64,000 nt of DNA from Novosphingobium kaempferiae (GCF_021227995.1 NZ_CP089301.1:4402001-4466000), one strand, 5' to 3'; numbered from the stretch's first letter, positions 49,801-59,521 are shown. Program-made: numbers and translations. The notes: a model not told the origin generated them from the letters alone.

Positions 49801-51867
49801 GTGGGCTTTATGAAAATGCCAGTCGCATCGGAGCCGCCTGAGCCAAGGCCATCCGCAAACCCGCGGTTCTGGCGTATCGTGCGCAATGTTCTGCTGATCG
49901 TGCTTGGCACGATATTCGCCGTCTGGTTGGTGCTGTTCATAACCAAGGGACGTTTCCTCAAGCACCCTTTCGAAAGCCTCGCCAGTTCACTGAGCGATCG
50001 GGAGGTCAAGGTCGGCGGCGATTTCCAGCTCTATTTCGCCCCGCTGCGCATGAAGTTTCTCGCCGAACAGTTGTCCGTGTCCAACCCGGACTGGGCCAGG
50101 GGGCGCACCCTTTTCGCCGCGCGGCGCATCGAGGCGAGGATCGCACCGCTTTCGCTGCTGTTCGGGCGGCGGCATCTCTATTCTCTCGAACTGAACCACG
50201 GTGTCGCCAATCTCGAATGGGACACTGCTCACAAGCGCAACACCTGGACCTTTGCCAAGAGCGGCGAAGGCAAGCCTTTCGAGATGCCGCGCATCGACAG
50301 GGCCGACATTGTCGGCACGCAGATCCACTACATCGATCCGCAGATGCCGCTCCGGGCAAACCTCACCATCGATCCGATCGCCGCGACCGATACCCGTATC
50401 GGCAAGGCGGTCGGCGTAAGCGGCGACGGAACCTTCCGTACCACCCCGTTCCGCCTTTCAGCCCGTCTCCTCTCTCCCGATGCAAGCATTTCCGGCGCGG
50501 AGAACCGGCTGCAAGCACGGGCCTGGGCCGCGAACAGCGTGATCGACGTATCGGGCACCCTGCCTGCTCTCACCGAGTTCGAGGGCGTTCCCCTGAACGT
50601 CGCCGCGCAGGGGCGCGACCTGTCGGACCTGCTCGCGGTGATCGACGTCGCCATCCCGCAGACGCGCCGCTACGCGCTGAAGGCCAGGCTCGTGAAGGAC
50701 GCGCAGACTTACCGGTTCACCGGAATGACCGGCACGTTTGGTCAGTCCGACCTGTCGGGCAGCTTCACGGTGACCAATGAAGAGCGGCTGCGGCTCGACG
50801 CCACACTAGCGACCCGTCGCCTCGACATCATCGATGCAGCGCCGTTCATCGGCTATAACCCGGATGTCGTCGCATCCAAGGGTGCTGTCGCCGCCGCTGC
50901 GGCGACCGGAGCAGGACCACGGCGCATTCTTCCCGATGCTGCGCTACCGGTAGAAATGATGCAGCGCTTCGACGCCGGACTGGACTGGAAGATCGCGATT
51001 GTGCGCTCGAAGAACGTGCCGGTCTCAAACATCGCGCTCAAGCTGTCGCTGGACAAGGGGCGGCTGGCGCTCTCGCCGCTGACATTCTCGATGGCGCGGG
51101 GAGACGTGGTCTCGGACATGATCTTCGACACGCGCCAACGCCCCTCGGCGATACGCTACGACATCCGCCTTGCATCCACGCCGATGGGGCGTCTGCTCGC
51201 CGGCTATGGCGTGGCAGGCTCGGGCACCACCGGCACGATCCGCGGACGTATCGAGCTCGAAGGCAGAGGCGATACGATCCATGATTCACTCGCAACGTCG
51301 TCCGGCCGGATCGCCTTCGTCATGCCGCAGGGAACCTTGTGGACGCAAAACGCCCAGCTGGCCGAGCTCGACCTCGGCACTTTCGTATCCAAGATGTTTC
51401 AGGGCAAGTTGAAGAAGCCGATCGAGATCAATTGCGGCCTGCTGGCGTTTACGGTCCGGGGAGGAACCGCGACAGCCGACCCGATCCTGATCGACACCAG
51501 CAAGAACGTCGTCACCGGACGCGGAGGCTTCAGTTTCGGGACCGAGGCGGTGGACTTGGCGTTCCGCGCCGATGGCAAGAAGATCAGCCTTTTCTCCGGC
51601 CAGTCGCCGGTCGGACTGGTCGGTCATTTCGCCGAACCCAGGCTCGACGTCATCACGCCGCAACTGGTCGGCCGCGCCGGGGCGGGACTTGGGCTTGCGG
51701 TGCTTGCAACGCCGGCTGCCGGGCTACTGGCCTTCGTGGACCCGGGTGATGCCAAGGCAGCGGCCTGTGGCCCGGTCCTTGCCGCCGCCAAGGCCAGTGC
51801 CCAGCGCACGACCAAGGGGAAACCGCGCAACGATGTCGGCAATGGATCGCCGAAAAAGGACCGTTGA
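49801..51867 (+). CDS. AsmA family protein
   Basis: A 688-residue AsmA-like protein, a family of inner-membrane-anchored periplasmic bridges linked to lipid transport and outer-membrane assembly. One N-terminal helix (IVRNVLLIVLGTIFAVWLVL) is followed by repeated strand-rich periplasmic sequence. The AsmA marks are LASSLSDREVKVGGDFQLYF near the start and TLWTQNAQLAELDLGTFVSK and VVTGRGGFSFGTEAVDLAF near the end. The tail is Lys-rich and polar. The start is GTG at 49801; the ATG at 49810 is equally possible. Confidence 0.85.
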   Translation: MGFMKMPVASEPPEPRPSANPRFWRIVRNVLLIVLGTIFAVWLVLFITKGRFLKHPFESLASSLSDREVKVGGDFQLYFAPLRMKFLAEQLSVSNPDWARGRTLFAARRIEARIAPLSLLFGRRHLYSLELNHGVANLEWDTAHKRNTWTFAKSGEGKPFEMPRIDRADIVGTQIHYIDPQMPLRANLTIDPIAATDTRIGKAVGVSGDGTFRTTPFRLSARLLSPDASISGAENRLQARAWAANSVIDVSGTLPALTEFEGVPLNVAAQGRDLSDLLAVIDVAIPQTRRYALKARLVKDAQTYRFTGMTGTFGQSDLSGSFTVTNEERLRLDATLATRRLDIIDAAPFIGYNPDVVASKGAVAAAAATGAGPRRILPDAALPVEMMQRFDAGLDWKIAIVRSKNVPVSNIALKLSLDKGRLALSPLTFSMARGDVVSDMIFDTRQRPSAIRYDIRLASTPMGRLLAGYGVAGSGTTGTIRGRIELEGRGDTIHDSLATSSGRIAFVMPQGTLWTQNAQLAELDLGTFVSKMFQGKLKKPIEINCGLLAFTVRGGTATADPILIDTSKNVVTGRGGFSFGTEAVDLAFRADGKKISLFSGQSPVGLVGHFAEPRLDVITPQLVGRAGAGLGLAVLATPAAGLLAFVDPGDAKAAACGPVLAAAKASAQRTTKGKPRNDVGNGSPKKDR

Positions 51868-51878
51868 ACGGGGGAATT

Positions 51879-53018
51879 CTAGGCTGCGACCCGGTCGCGC
51901 CCTGCGAGTTTAGCGGCGTAGAGTTGCTGGTCCGCGCGCTCGACCGCGCTGGCCAGCGTCTGGTCACTCGCCTCGACTTCGGTAAGCCCTATGCTCACGG
52001 TCCAGTTGAACGGCCCGAGGTCGCCGATCCTGGTCCTGACGGTCTGCACCAGCCTCTGGGCGGCGTGCGACGAAGCGTTCGGCATGATGATCAGGAACTC
52101 ATCCCCGCCCATGCGAACCACCTGCCCTGCACAATCGAGTTCGCTGTCCTGCGTCGCAACGATCAGGGCATCGGCGAGCATCGCGAGCGTGGCGTCGCCT
52201 GCTGCGTGGCCAAAACGGTCATTGATCGATTTGAAATGGTCGATGTCGATGTGCGCCAACCAGGTGCCCGGCTTCAGATACTCATCGTGTGCGCCCGCCA
52301 GCCACGCGCGATTGTAGACGCCGGTCAATGCGTCGCGCCAACTGCTTTCCCGCATCGCCACAAGGGCTGCCTCCGCAGGCATCGCCAGCAGGCCGACGTT
52401 GAGCAGCATCAACAACAACTGGTCGGAAAGGAGGGCAATCACGGCCAAAGTGCTGGGCGTCGCAAAGTGCAGGATCTCGCCGACGATCGCGATGATATAG
52501 CAAGGGATGTAGGCCAACAGTGCGATTCCGGCGATGCGTCCGCCATATCCGTCAGGGACGGCCCTGCCAGCTTCCCGGATGATGTCAGCGCCGAAAACAC
52601 CCATGCCCAGCGCAAGGCCCACTGCGGCGAGCGACTGTTCGCTTCCCTGCGGCATGGCGATCCCGACCATGGCCGCCATGTGAGGCAGCAGGAACCCGAT
52701 CAGCGTCACTGCGGGAGGCACCGCCATCCACCAGCGCCAGAGCGGGCGCCCGGCAAAAAGCCGCACGCCCGTGCTCAGGGGAATATTCGACGCCGTAAGC
52801 ACCGCGACCAGCAAGGACCGGACGAGCACATCGTCGGGCCGGTTGATCCATTCAAGCCCGGCCAGCGCAACGCAATAAAGCAGCAGGCTCGCCGCCCAAT
52901 GGACGTTGTGGAACTGATCTTTCCGCCCGCGCCAGAGCGTCAGGAAAATGACGACGAACGTCGCGGACGCAAGCACGCTGCACAGGCGTAGAGTGGCGAG
53001 ATCGATGGACGGCAGCAT
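51879..53018 (-). CDS. Membrane-bound diguanylate cyclase (GGDEF)
   Basis: A 379-residue protein with about six N-terminal membrane helices and a GGDEF domain (about residues 215-379). The active-site motif is intact in RMGGDEFLIIMP. LTGVYNRAW and AHIDIDHFKSINDRFGHAAG are the standard metal and substrate parts. It should make cyclic di-GMP. There is no RxxD inhibitory site in the usual place (the residues before the motif are CAGQVV). The ATG at 53018 is preferred over one 25 codons upstream. It converges with the AsmA gene. Confidence 0.9.
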   Translation of the reverse strand: MLPSIDLATLRLCSVLASATFVVIFLTLWRGRKDQFHNVHWAASLLLYCVALAGLEWINRPDDVLVRSLLVAVLTASNIPLSTGVRLFAGRPLWRWWMAVPPAVTLIGFLLPHMAAMVGIAMPQGSEQSLAAVGLALGMGVFGADIIREAGRAVPDGYGGRIAGIALLAYIPCYIIAIVGEILHFATPSTLAVIALLSDQLLLMLLNVGLLAMPAEAALVAMRESSWRDALTGVYNRAWLAGAHDEYLKPGTWLAHIDIDHFKSINDRFGHAAGDATLAMLADALIVATQDSELDCAGQVVRMGGDEFLIIMPNASSHAAQRLVQTVRTRIGDLGPFNWTVSIGLTEVEASDQTLASAVERADQQLYAAKLAGRDRVAA

Positions 53019-53189
53019 ATCGTGTCGATCACATATGCGAGATTGGTTAAGATTGCACTTTCCGCTGGATTGCGCCGTTGAGCGCGTGCCCAAGCCGGAC
53101 GGGCAGAACCAATGTTACGGCGCGGGTTTGCGTGCTCATCTCTGAATGACTGACAGAGTGCAGCCCCGCTTCCAGAAAACGACGCGAGC

Positions 53190-53927
53190 CTAGCGGCATG
53201 CGCTCCAACCTGCCGATCGGCGGGCCTGGTCGAGATGCAGATGGTCCGAGTGGGCGGAATTGTAGTCAGGCGAAAGCACCGTGGAAAAGCTGTCACAGGC
53301 GCTGTCGCGGGCCGCGTGAAGGAACATGGCCTCAGGCGCGGAAGGCGGTTTTTTCCAATCCCCCGAAACGCTTATGCGACGACCGTTGGCCAGGACGAAG
53401 GCGGCGATGTCGATGGCGTTGCCGGTGGCATGTTCGCTCCAGTTCCCGGTGTCTCCACCGCCGATCCTGCGGCAATTGGCGGTCCCCAGATGTTCGAGGC
53501 GCACGACCCGCTGCCCGAACATCGCTTCTGCCGCAGGCTGCACATCCCGGTGAAGCCAGCGGGCGAGACCGGCGTCGATAGCGCAGGTTCCCTGTGCTCC
53601 GGCGGGTCTCAGCGCGATATCGAAACGGGCCGGCGCAGCAAGAATCTTGCGGTCGTCACGACGGCACTGAACGGCACCTAGAGGGGGCAGAGCGGTGACT
53701 GTAATGCCGCTACGGCGCAGAAAGGCACGGCAGACATCGCGGTCATCGCGCAAAGCAGCGAACTTGCGGGCAGTCACCCAGGTGTCGGGCTGATCGATGG
53801 TGAGCGGCGCGCGTGGATCGTACTCGGGATGGTCGCCCAGCCACGCCCTGCCGAACAGGAGCGCGACCGCGATCAGGGCGATGACGACGAGGAAGCGAAC
53901 AATTTTTTGCCAGGGCATGCAAGGCAC
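53190..53927 (-). CDS. Extensin-like family protein
   Basis: A 245-residue protein with an N-terminal membrane anchor or uncleaved signal (IVRFLVVIALIAVALLFGRA). The Extensin_C domain follows, with paired cysteines (VCRAFL, VQCRRD, GTCAID, ANCRR, SACDSF). SEHATGNAIDIAAFVL and SDHLHLDQ look like the metal-binding His/Asp of M15-type peptidoglycan peptidases. It may therefore work on the cell wall, although no activity is proven for the family. It is followed at a distance by the GGDEF gene on the same strand. Confidence 0.85.
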   Translation of the reverse strand: MPCMPWQKIVRFLVVIALIAVALLFGRAWLGDHPEYDPRAPLTIDQPDTWVTARKFAALRDDRDVCRAFLRRSGITVTALPPLGAVQCRRDDRKILAAPARFDIALRPAGAQGTCAIDAGLARWLHRDVQPAAEAMFGQRVVRLEHLGTANCRRIGGGDTGNWSEHATGNAIDIAAFVLANGRRISVSGDWKKPPSAPEAMFLHAARDSACDSFSTVLSPDYNSAHSDHLHLDQARRSAGWSACR

Positions 53928-54002
53928 AAGTCGTGCGCCGGACCTTCGTTGCCCGCATCAGCCGCCGGTGCCGGTTGCAGGTTGGACGAGGTGACGGGCC
54001 AG

Positions 54003-55637
54003 TCATTCCTGCTTCGTGGGATATGTCGCCAGCTTGACCCGCAGCATCTGCGGTGCGCCCGTGAAGTTGAGCCCCCAGTCCACCTGATCGCCGTTCCACA
54101 CGCGCGCGAATTGCCAGTTGCCCTGCGCGTCGTAAGTGCCTTCCTCCACCCGGTCGAGGATGAGGTTGGCCGCGCCCGCATCGGCAAGCCCGAATTCCAC
54201 CCGCGCGAAATAGCCGGTCACGAGATATTCGTCGGGCGCGAGGCGGGCGATGGCCACACCGCCGCTGGGGTAGGCATTGCCCTTCGGCGCGCCGTCGCCG
54301 AAGTCGCTGCTGCCGAAGCTGACGGTGGCCGTGTGGCGGCCCAGCCGGAGCACGCGGCGATGCCCTTCGGCCGGATCTTCCGGTTCCGCCGCGCCCCATG
54401 TCTGTCCCCCCAGGGCCAGCTTGGCCCAAAGTCGCCCGATCGGGCGGAACAGGGCATTGTTGGCGGCGAAGGGGACGATGGGCTGCCCCTCCAGCTTCGG
54501 AGTGGCCGGGAAGACCGGCAGATAGCGCGTGTAGTCGACGCCGAAAGGAGCCCAGCCGATGGCGCCGCGACCCACCGCCTCGAAGAAGAAGCGGGCGTAT
54601 TCCCGTGCGTGCCCGGTTTCGGGCACGAAGAGCGCGTTGTCCGGGCGGTCGTAGGCGGCGAGGAAGCCGGTGTAGGCCTTGTGCGCCGGATTGTAGATGT
54701 CCGGCGCGACGAGGTCGAGGTGCGGCGCGGCAGCCTTGTAGACGTCGATCACGGTATTGGCCGGGCCGCCGCTGGCATAGCTCTTCGCGTCCTGCCAGGT
54801 GAACGGATCGCCGGGCAGCGCCGCATTGGCGTACATCGGCAGTGCCTTCTGCGCCTTGCCTGCCGCCGCCACCGCATCGATGTAGCGGGCGACGTGCCAG
54901 GCGTGGAAATAGAGATCGGCATCCCGACCGAACAGGGTCGCCCAGTTGCCCGCGGGCTTGTTCATGCGCCGCCGCAGGGCCTCGGGCACGGGCGCAGCGA
55001 AGGCCGCCTCGGCAGCGCGCGAATGATCCCGCGCCAGACCGTAGGAGCCCGCTTCGTTCTGCACCTGCATCATGATGACCGTGTTCTGCGGGTCGACCTC
55101 GCGCAAGTGGCGCATCAGGGCCGCGAAGGCCTTGCTGTCGGCCTTCAGCGTCTCGGCCCCGAAGGGCGACAGCGCGTAGTGGAGCGTTCCGTCAGGCCGC
55201 ACCATGCGCGGGAAGCGGCGGTTGTCGAGCTTCACCCAGCGCGGCGCATATTGCGGATTGGTGTTCTTCCACGTCGCGAACCACAGCAGGACGAGCCTGA
55301 GGTTCCGGGCGCGGGCCTGTTCCAGCAGCGTGTCCACGATCGTGAAGTCGAAGCGGCCTTCCTCCGGCTCGATCTGCTCCCAGCCGACCGGAATCTCCAC
55401 GGTATTGACGCCTAGCGCTTCCATGGCCGGCCACACGCGCGGCAGAGCGGCGGGCCATGCGCTTGAATTGTTGACCTGAGCGCCCAGTATCAGGAACGGC
55501 GCGCCATCGACCACAAGCGCGTGGCGGCCATGATTCTCGACGATATGCGGGATATCCGCATCCGCCCCGAACGACGCACCGGGCATCACCCACAGCGCCG
55601 CCGCCATACCCAGCATCATCCTGCCCAACCCGTTCAT
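54003..55637 (-). CDS. GH35-like beta-galactosidase family glycosidase with DUF5597-type C-terminus
   Basis: A 544-residue exported clan GH-A glycosidase. A signal peptide ends near SFGAD. The barrel starts GAPFLILGAQVNNSSAWP and VNTVEIPVGWEQIEPEEGRF. E195 in MMQVQNEAGS is the likely acid/base and E340 in LFVPETGHA the likely nucleophile. The C-terminal part (about 400-544) is strand-rich like DUF5597. Proteins of this type are annotated as beta-galactosidases, but true substrates vary. The ATG at 55637 is followed by a clear signal peptide; the longer frame adds 35 unlikely residues. The extensin-like gene lies downstream on the same strand. Confidence 0.87.
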   Translation of the reverse strand: MNGLGRMMLGMAAALWVMPGASFGADADIPHIVENHGRHALVVDGAPFLILGAQVNNSSAWPAALPRVWPAMEALGVNTVEIPVGWEQIEPEEGRFDFTIVDTLLEQARARNLRLVLLWFATWKNTNPQYAPRWVKLDNRRFPRMVRPDGTLHYALSPFGAETLKADSKAFAALMRHLREVDPQNTVIMMQVQNEAGSYGLARDHSRAAEAAFAAPVPEALRRRMNKPAGNWATLFGRDADLYFHAWHVARYIDAVAAAGKAQKALPMYANAALPGDPFTWQDAKSYASGGPANTVIDVYKAAAPHLDLVAPDIYNPAHKAYTGFLAAYDRPDNALFVPETGHAREYARFFFEAVGRGAIGWAPFGVDYTRYLPVFPATPKLEGQPIVPFAANNALFRPIGRLWAKLALGGQTWGAAEPEDPAEGHRRVLRLGRHTATVSFGSSDFGDGAPKGNAYPSGGVAIARLAPDEYLVTGYFARVEFGLADAGAANLILDRVEEGTYDAQGNWQFARVWNGDQVDWGLNFTGAPQMLRVKLATYPTKQE

Positions 55638-55897
55638 TGCTTGTCTCTTTCGTTTCGCCTGCTGCGGCACCCCGAACTCAAGGCGCGGAATGCCGCTCAG
55701 GATGATATCGCTATCATACCTGCATCCCAAACGACAATTCACGGCGGCACAGCGAGCATCACGAACATGGCACAGGGCCTCGACTTCCGGACAATACAGC
55801 CGGAACGGGTGCGATATTCAGCCTGTGAACCTTTCTGGGCATCGGCATTTGCACTTTCGATGTCACCATTGCCGGGTCGCAACGTGAGGAGCGCAAT

Positions 55898-56050
55898 GTG
55901 CCCCCCGCCAGTAAGATCGAAGCCAGCAAGATCCAATTCTATCGCCGGGATTCCCGGGAACAGGACTGCCACAGCCTGTTGTGGATCGTGGGCCTCGACG
56001 CCGTCCTCTGGGTAGCCATCGGCCTCGGCGTCTGGGCATTCACGCGCTGA
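55898..56050 (+). CDS. Small single-helix membrane protein
   Basis: A 50-residue reading frame from a GTG that has AGGAG exactly six bases before it. The product has a polar N-terminal half (PPASKIEASKIQFYRRDSRE) and one hydrophobic helix (LLWIVGLDAVLWVAIGLGVW), ending in the basic AFTR. The start signal and clean two-part layout suggest a real small membrane protein. I recognise no family. It stands alone between the glycosidase promoter and a minus-strand unknown gene. Confidence 0.5.
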   Translation: MPPASKIEASKIQFYRRDSREQDCHSLLWIVGLDAVLWVAIGLGVWAFTR

Positions 56051-56179
56051 GATCGAGAAGGCCCGGCGCTCGTGCGAAGTCCGGGCCAGTTGGTACAGGG
56101 GCGTGGCCCTTCGGGTCGCATCCGAAGCCTGCGCTTCACACGTTACATGTTGACGATGGCCCGATTCTTCGCCCCAGTC

Positions 56180-56482
56180 TTACTGCTTGGACGCGAATGA
56201 CAGCCGCTCGGCAGATCCGACCTTTTCATCGCCTGCGAACAGTGCGTCCAGTCGCTCGCAAACCTCGCGGCGGAAACTGGCTCGCGGGATCGGGCGCGGC
56301 GCCGTCAGTGCGATCTCATCCGCGATCGCATGTTTCACGCGGTCCACAGCCGCCTGATCGAGGACACCGACGGCGTTCAACTCCTTGCAGAGCTGCACCA
56401 GCCCCGCAGCGGTGGCCTGCGCACGCAACCCGATGTTCTTCAGATCATCGTGCATCCGGGCACTCTCGGTAGTCGCGGTCAT
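56180..56482 (-). CDS. Hypothetical 100-residue helical protein
   Basis: A 100-residue soluble protein of unknown function. It appears mostly helical, with KELNAVGVLDQAAVDRVKHA and RREVCERLDALFAGDEKVG. There is no signal peptide or membrane helix. AGGAGAGACAG is well placed before the ATG, which supports expression. No neighbour gives a hint of its job. Confidence 0.65.
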   Translation of the reverse strand: MTATTESARMHDDLKNIGLRAQATAAGLVQLCKELNAVGVLDQAAVDRVKHAIADEIALTAPRPIPRASFRREVCERLDALFAGDEKVGSAERLSFASKQ

Positions 56483-56715
56483 CTGTCTCTCCTCTCGCTA
56501 TGTCATTGATGTAACGCGCGAGAGGCCGGGAGTTCGCCCGAGGCCGAATGATTATGAGACCAGTGCGGCGGTGGGCAGGCAGCTTTAGGCCACTTGCCGC
56601 GCAGCACACCGACCGACGGCCATGGCCTGTCGCACGACCGATGCCGTTTGGCGCGACGTACATCGGCAATTCATCCGGCAAGGGGTTTCCATGGCTTCCA
56701 ACCCCGGAGGTCTCG

Positions 56716-56961
56716 ATGAAAATTCTCAAACTATCTCTTGCACTTGCAATGGCGGCCAGCAGCCTTGGCATGGCGGTCACCGCGGAAGCCCATCCGCGTG
56801 GCGATCGATATCGCTACGAGCAGCGACACTACGATCGGCACTACCGGGACCATCGTCGCTACGAACGGCCGAGGCATTGGAGCGACCGCCGGTATCGCGG
56901 CAATCATCGCCGTTGCTGGACGGAATGGCGTCACCACCGCAAGGTCCGCATCTGCCGCTGA
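56716..56961 (+). CDS. Small exported Arg/His/Tyr-rich protein
   Basis: An 81-residue protein with a clear signal peptide ending TAEAH. The mature part is very rich in Arg, His and Tyr (RYRYEQRHYDRHYRDHRRYE) with one Cys in the middle and one near the end (RRCWTEW, VRICR). CGGAGGTCTCG precedes the ATG. Similar short basic envelope proteins are common in sphingomonads without a known role; metal binding through His is possible. Confidence 0.7.
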   Translation: MKILKLSLALAMAASSLGMAVTAEAHPRGDRYRYEQRHYDRHYRDHRRYERPRHWSDRRYRGNHRRCWTEWRHHRKVRICR

Positions 56962-57362
56962 TCGCATTACCTGAAATGTCGGCGTGGACGATCCAGAACC
57001 CTGCCGGGCTTCTCGTCCTATCGTCCATGATCGGCACCCTCCCGCTGAGCGCTTGGCTCACGCCCACATCCAAGGGCCGCCAACATGGCATAAACATGGG
57101 TCAGGCTTCGCTGATTGCTTGATCCCGATGCCGCAGAAGCAGTCATCGCCCTCTGCCGTCGGCAACGAGTGGGACTTGGTCAAACCCACCATAGGTTCAG
57201 CCGCATGATCGGCTCCAAGCACCTTCCATGCGGCATGAAACCTGCCGTATCCACTGCCTGACGGTGCAGCCATCCCATCGGCACTGCAAGATGACCTTTC
57301 GTATAGAGTGAATAACGGCAATCCCATCACGATCTTGCAGGCAGAACCTGATGGAGATCGAT
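56962..57362. other. Intergenic region without recognised gene
   Basis: In these 400 bases I found no convincing coding frame, strong hairpin or known RNA. The last part should hold the promoter of the next hypothetical gene. Confidence 0.5.
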
Positions 57363-57815
57363 ATGGATTCTATTGCCAGTTCGATGAGATCGATAGACGC
57401 GCATCTCGCGATGTCTGAAGCCTGCACTATGGCAGCTCATGCCGCGCACAATCCTGGCTTGAATGCGCATCCCTGGACAGCGTCGCCGGATCAGGTGCTC
57501 CACGCCAACCTCCTGTCGATCTTCTGCCTCGGCGATCCCACGGGAATGCTGAAAGCGATCTGGCACAAGATGCCGGTGATCTACGAAGAGCATGGAGCCT
57601 CCGCCGGGCGGGAGGCGGTACTGAGAGCCGCAGAGCGTTTCCGCATGGCGATCGGCACCGCGCCCTGTCGGCCGGTCGGTCCGGTGATCGGCCATAGCGG
57701 CCTCTACATGCTGCGCTGGCAGGCGTATCATCCGGGCACTTATGTCGCATCCGGCTGCCATCTGGCCAATCTCCGGGACGGGCGGATCGACAGCCTCTAC
57801 TCCGTCATCGACTGA
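57363..57815 (+). CDS. Hypothetical 150-residue protein
   Basis: A 150-residue protein of unknown function. The C-terminal part (GLYMLRWQAYHPGTYVASGC then LRDGRIDSLYSVID) has the rhythm of an NTF2/SnoaL-like fold end, but this is weak. GGAG stands six bases before this ATG, so it was preferred over the one at 57351. No signal peptide. It is followed by a second unknown gene on the same strand. Confidence 0.6.
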   Translation: MDSIASSMRSIDAHLAMSEACTMAAHAAHNPGLNAHPWTASPDQVLHANLLSIFCLGDPTGMLKAIWHKMPVIYEEHGASAGREAVLRAAERFRMAIGTAPCRPVGPVIGHSGLYMLRWQAYHPGTYVASGCHLANLRDGRIDSLYSVID

Positions 57816-58026
57816 GCTTCCCACCGCCGATTGCCTCTCTTTGCGCATCAATGAAGTGCCTATGGAGCGGATAATCGCGGAGCACGAACGGACCTATACA
57901 GTCGTGGTCAGCAACGCCGCTTCAGCAGGCCGATGGATGGCCAAGGGGGCGCTTGCCACTTCTGAAAACCGGGCACAGGGCGGCAGATGCCACCCCTGCA
58001 TGCCTCAAGCTTTCGAGGATATTGCC

Positions 58027-58533
58027 ATGTACCATGCCGGTCTAGAAGCATTCCTGCCCGCAAGCACGCTCGCCCTGAGCCCTCTCGAGCGCTCCGTGGT
58101 GTTCCTGTCCCGCAACGATCCGCTGTCTTCCGTTCCGGGGCAGAAGGGTTTCCGCGCATGGATCGGTCGTCACTTCGGCGGCGAACCGGTTAACGAACTC
58201 GCGGACCCGAAGCTGGAGGCTCTCCGGCGGCTCGCCGTGGTGCTGCGGCAGGACGCAGCACCGAGCGAACGTGTCCTGCGCGATTTCCTGCTGGCAGGGT
58301 ACACCCGCGCCCACGCAGATCTGGTCGCCCGGATCGCACGTCAGGATCATCGCCCGCGCAAGGAGGGGCAGCCGAGCCGCGCCCAGTGGGCCATACTGCT
58401 CCTCCTCGCATTCGGAGCTTTTGCCGTCGTCCAGAGCATAGCGGACCAGATGCCGGTGAGCGTAATCGCCGGCGCCCTGGCTTTCGTGACTCTCGCCTCG
58501 CTCACTACCCCGCGCTCCGGACGCCGTTCGTGA
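58027..58533 (+). CDS. Hypothetical protein with C-terminal membrane helices
   Basis: A 168-residue protein of unknown function if read from the ATG at 58027, which has GAGG eight bases upstream. The first 110 residues are soluble and helical (LSPLERSVVFLSRNDPLSS, LEALRRLAVVLRQDAAPSER). Two hydrophobic segments follow near the end (WAILLLLAFGAFAVVQSIA and VSVIAGALAFVTLASL). The frame is open further upstream with poor coding character. It converges with the SDR gene. Confidence 0.55.
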   Translation: MYHAGLEAFLPASTLALSPLERSVVFLSRNDPLSSVPGQKGFRAWIGRHFGGEPVNELADPKLEALRRLAVVLRQDAAPSERVLRDFLLAGYTRAHADLVARIARQDHRPRKEGQPSRAQWAILLLLAFGAFAVVQSIADQMPVSVIAGALAFVTLASLTTPRSGRRS

Positions 58534-58540
58534 GCGCCCG

Positions 58541-59383
58541 TTAACTCCGATCGTCAGGCGGGAAGTCGGTGGAAACCGAGACCTGCCGCCAGTCGCTGAG
58601 GATCACGGCGTCCGAGACATGCTTCGCTTCAATCGCCGCCACCGTGTCGCTGCCCAGCGGCAGGCGCACCGGCGGATTGGTCGCATCGGCGAACTCGATC
58701 AGCACCCGCGCCAGTCGCGAGGGGTCGCCCGGCTGGCTGTGGTTGAGCCCGGTCGCGACATTGCGGACGCGTCCTGCAGTCCCGGCATAGTCCTCGATGA
58801 TCGTCGGGCTGACGCTCAGCGAGGTCGCATCGAGGAAATCGGTGCGGAAATAGCCGGGCTCGACGACCGTCACGTGGATGCCGAGCGGCTCCAGTTCGGC
58901 GTGGAGCGCTTCGGACAGGCCTTCGACCGCGAACTTGGTCGACGAATAGACCCCGAAGCCCGCTGCGCCGCGGTAGCCGCCGATCGACGAGATGTTGAGG
59001 ATGCGGCCCGAACCGGCGGCGCGCATGTGCGGCAGCACGGCGCGGGTGACGTTGAGCAATCCGAACACGTTGGTGCGATAGACCGCCTCGACTTCCGCCG
59101 CGCTGGCTTCCTCGACTGCTCCCATCAGGCCGAAGCCGGCATTGTTGAGCAGCACGTCGATGCTGCCGAACCGGGCGATGGCTGCCTCCGCCGCAGCGAC
59201 GGCCTGAGCCTCGTCGGTCACGTCGAGGGCGAGGGCCAGCAGGTTGGCCTGGTCGCCGAAGCGCTCGACGATCTGCCTCGGGTTGCGCGCGGTGGCGACT
59301 ACGGCGTCGCCCTGCGCGAGTGCGCGTTCGGTGACGAGGGCGCCGAAGCCGCGCGACGCACCGGTGATGAACCATGTCTTCAT
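58541..59383 (-). CDS. Short-chain dehydrogenase/reductase (SDR)
   Basis: A 280-residue classical SDR. It shows TGASRGFG for the cofactor, LLNNAGFGLMG, the catalytic Ser in LNISSIGG, and the Tyr-Lys pair in YSSTK. ATARNP after strand two favours NADP(H). GGAGACATCTC precedes the ATG. Its promoter holds a 14-bp perfect inverted repeat that matches the site before the LysR gene at 60988, so both are probably under that regulator. The substrate is unknown. Confidence 0.88.
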   Translation of the reverse strand: MKTWFITGASRGFGALVTERALAQGDAVVATARNPRQIVERFGDQANLLALALDVTDEAQAVAAAEAAIARFGSIDVLLNNAGFGLMGAVEEASAAEVEAVYRTNVFGLLNVTRAVLPHMRAAGSGRILNISSIGGYRGAAGFGVYSSTKFAVEGLSEALHAELEPLGIHVTVVEPGYFRTDFLDATSLSVSPTIIEDYAGTAGRVRNVATGLNHSQPGDPSRLARVLIEFADATNPPVRLPLGSDTVAAIEAKHVSDAVILSDWRQVSVSTDFPPDDRS

Positions 59384-59486
59384 GAGATGTCTCCTTTCGT
59401 GGGTGTTCAGGCGCCGGAGCCGGAAGTCGGTTTCGGCTGAAACCGGGATACTCTCCGGCGATTGGCGCGATAATTCGGTGAATGTT

Positions 59487-59521
59487 CCGGTCAGTGCTGA
59501 GTGAAATTCAGCACTGACCGG
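59487..59521. promoter_or_regulatory. 14-bp perfect inverted repeat, putative LysR operator
   Basis: CCGGTCAGTGCTGA (59487-59500) and TCAGCACTGACCGG (59508-59521) are exact reverse complements with a 7-base spacer. The left side and centre match 60961-60985 at 22 of 25 bases. It sits about 100 bases upstream of the SDR start. It could also act as a hairpin terminator for the upstream SDR, but the sequence match to a second promoter favours an operator. Confidence 0.6.

Noticed and set aside
55739..55972. Minus-strand 77-residue open frame
   Set aside because: No ribosome site and no recognisable features. It overlaps the better-supported small membrane gene on the plus strand.
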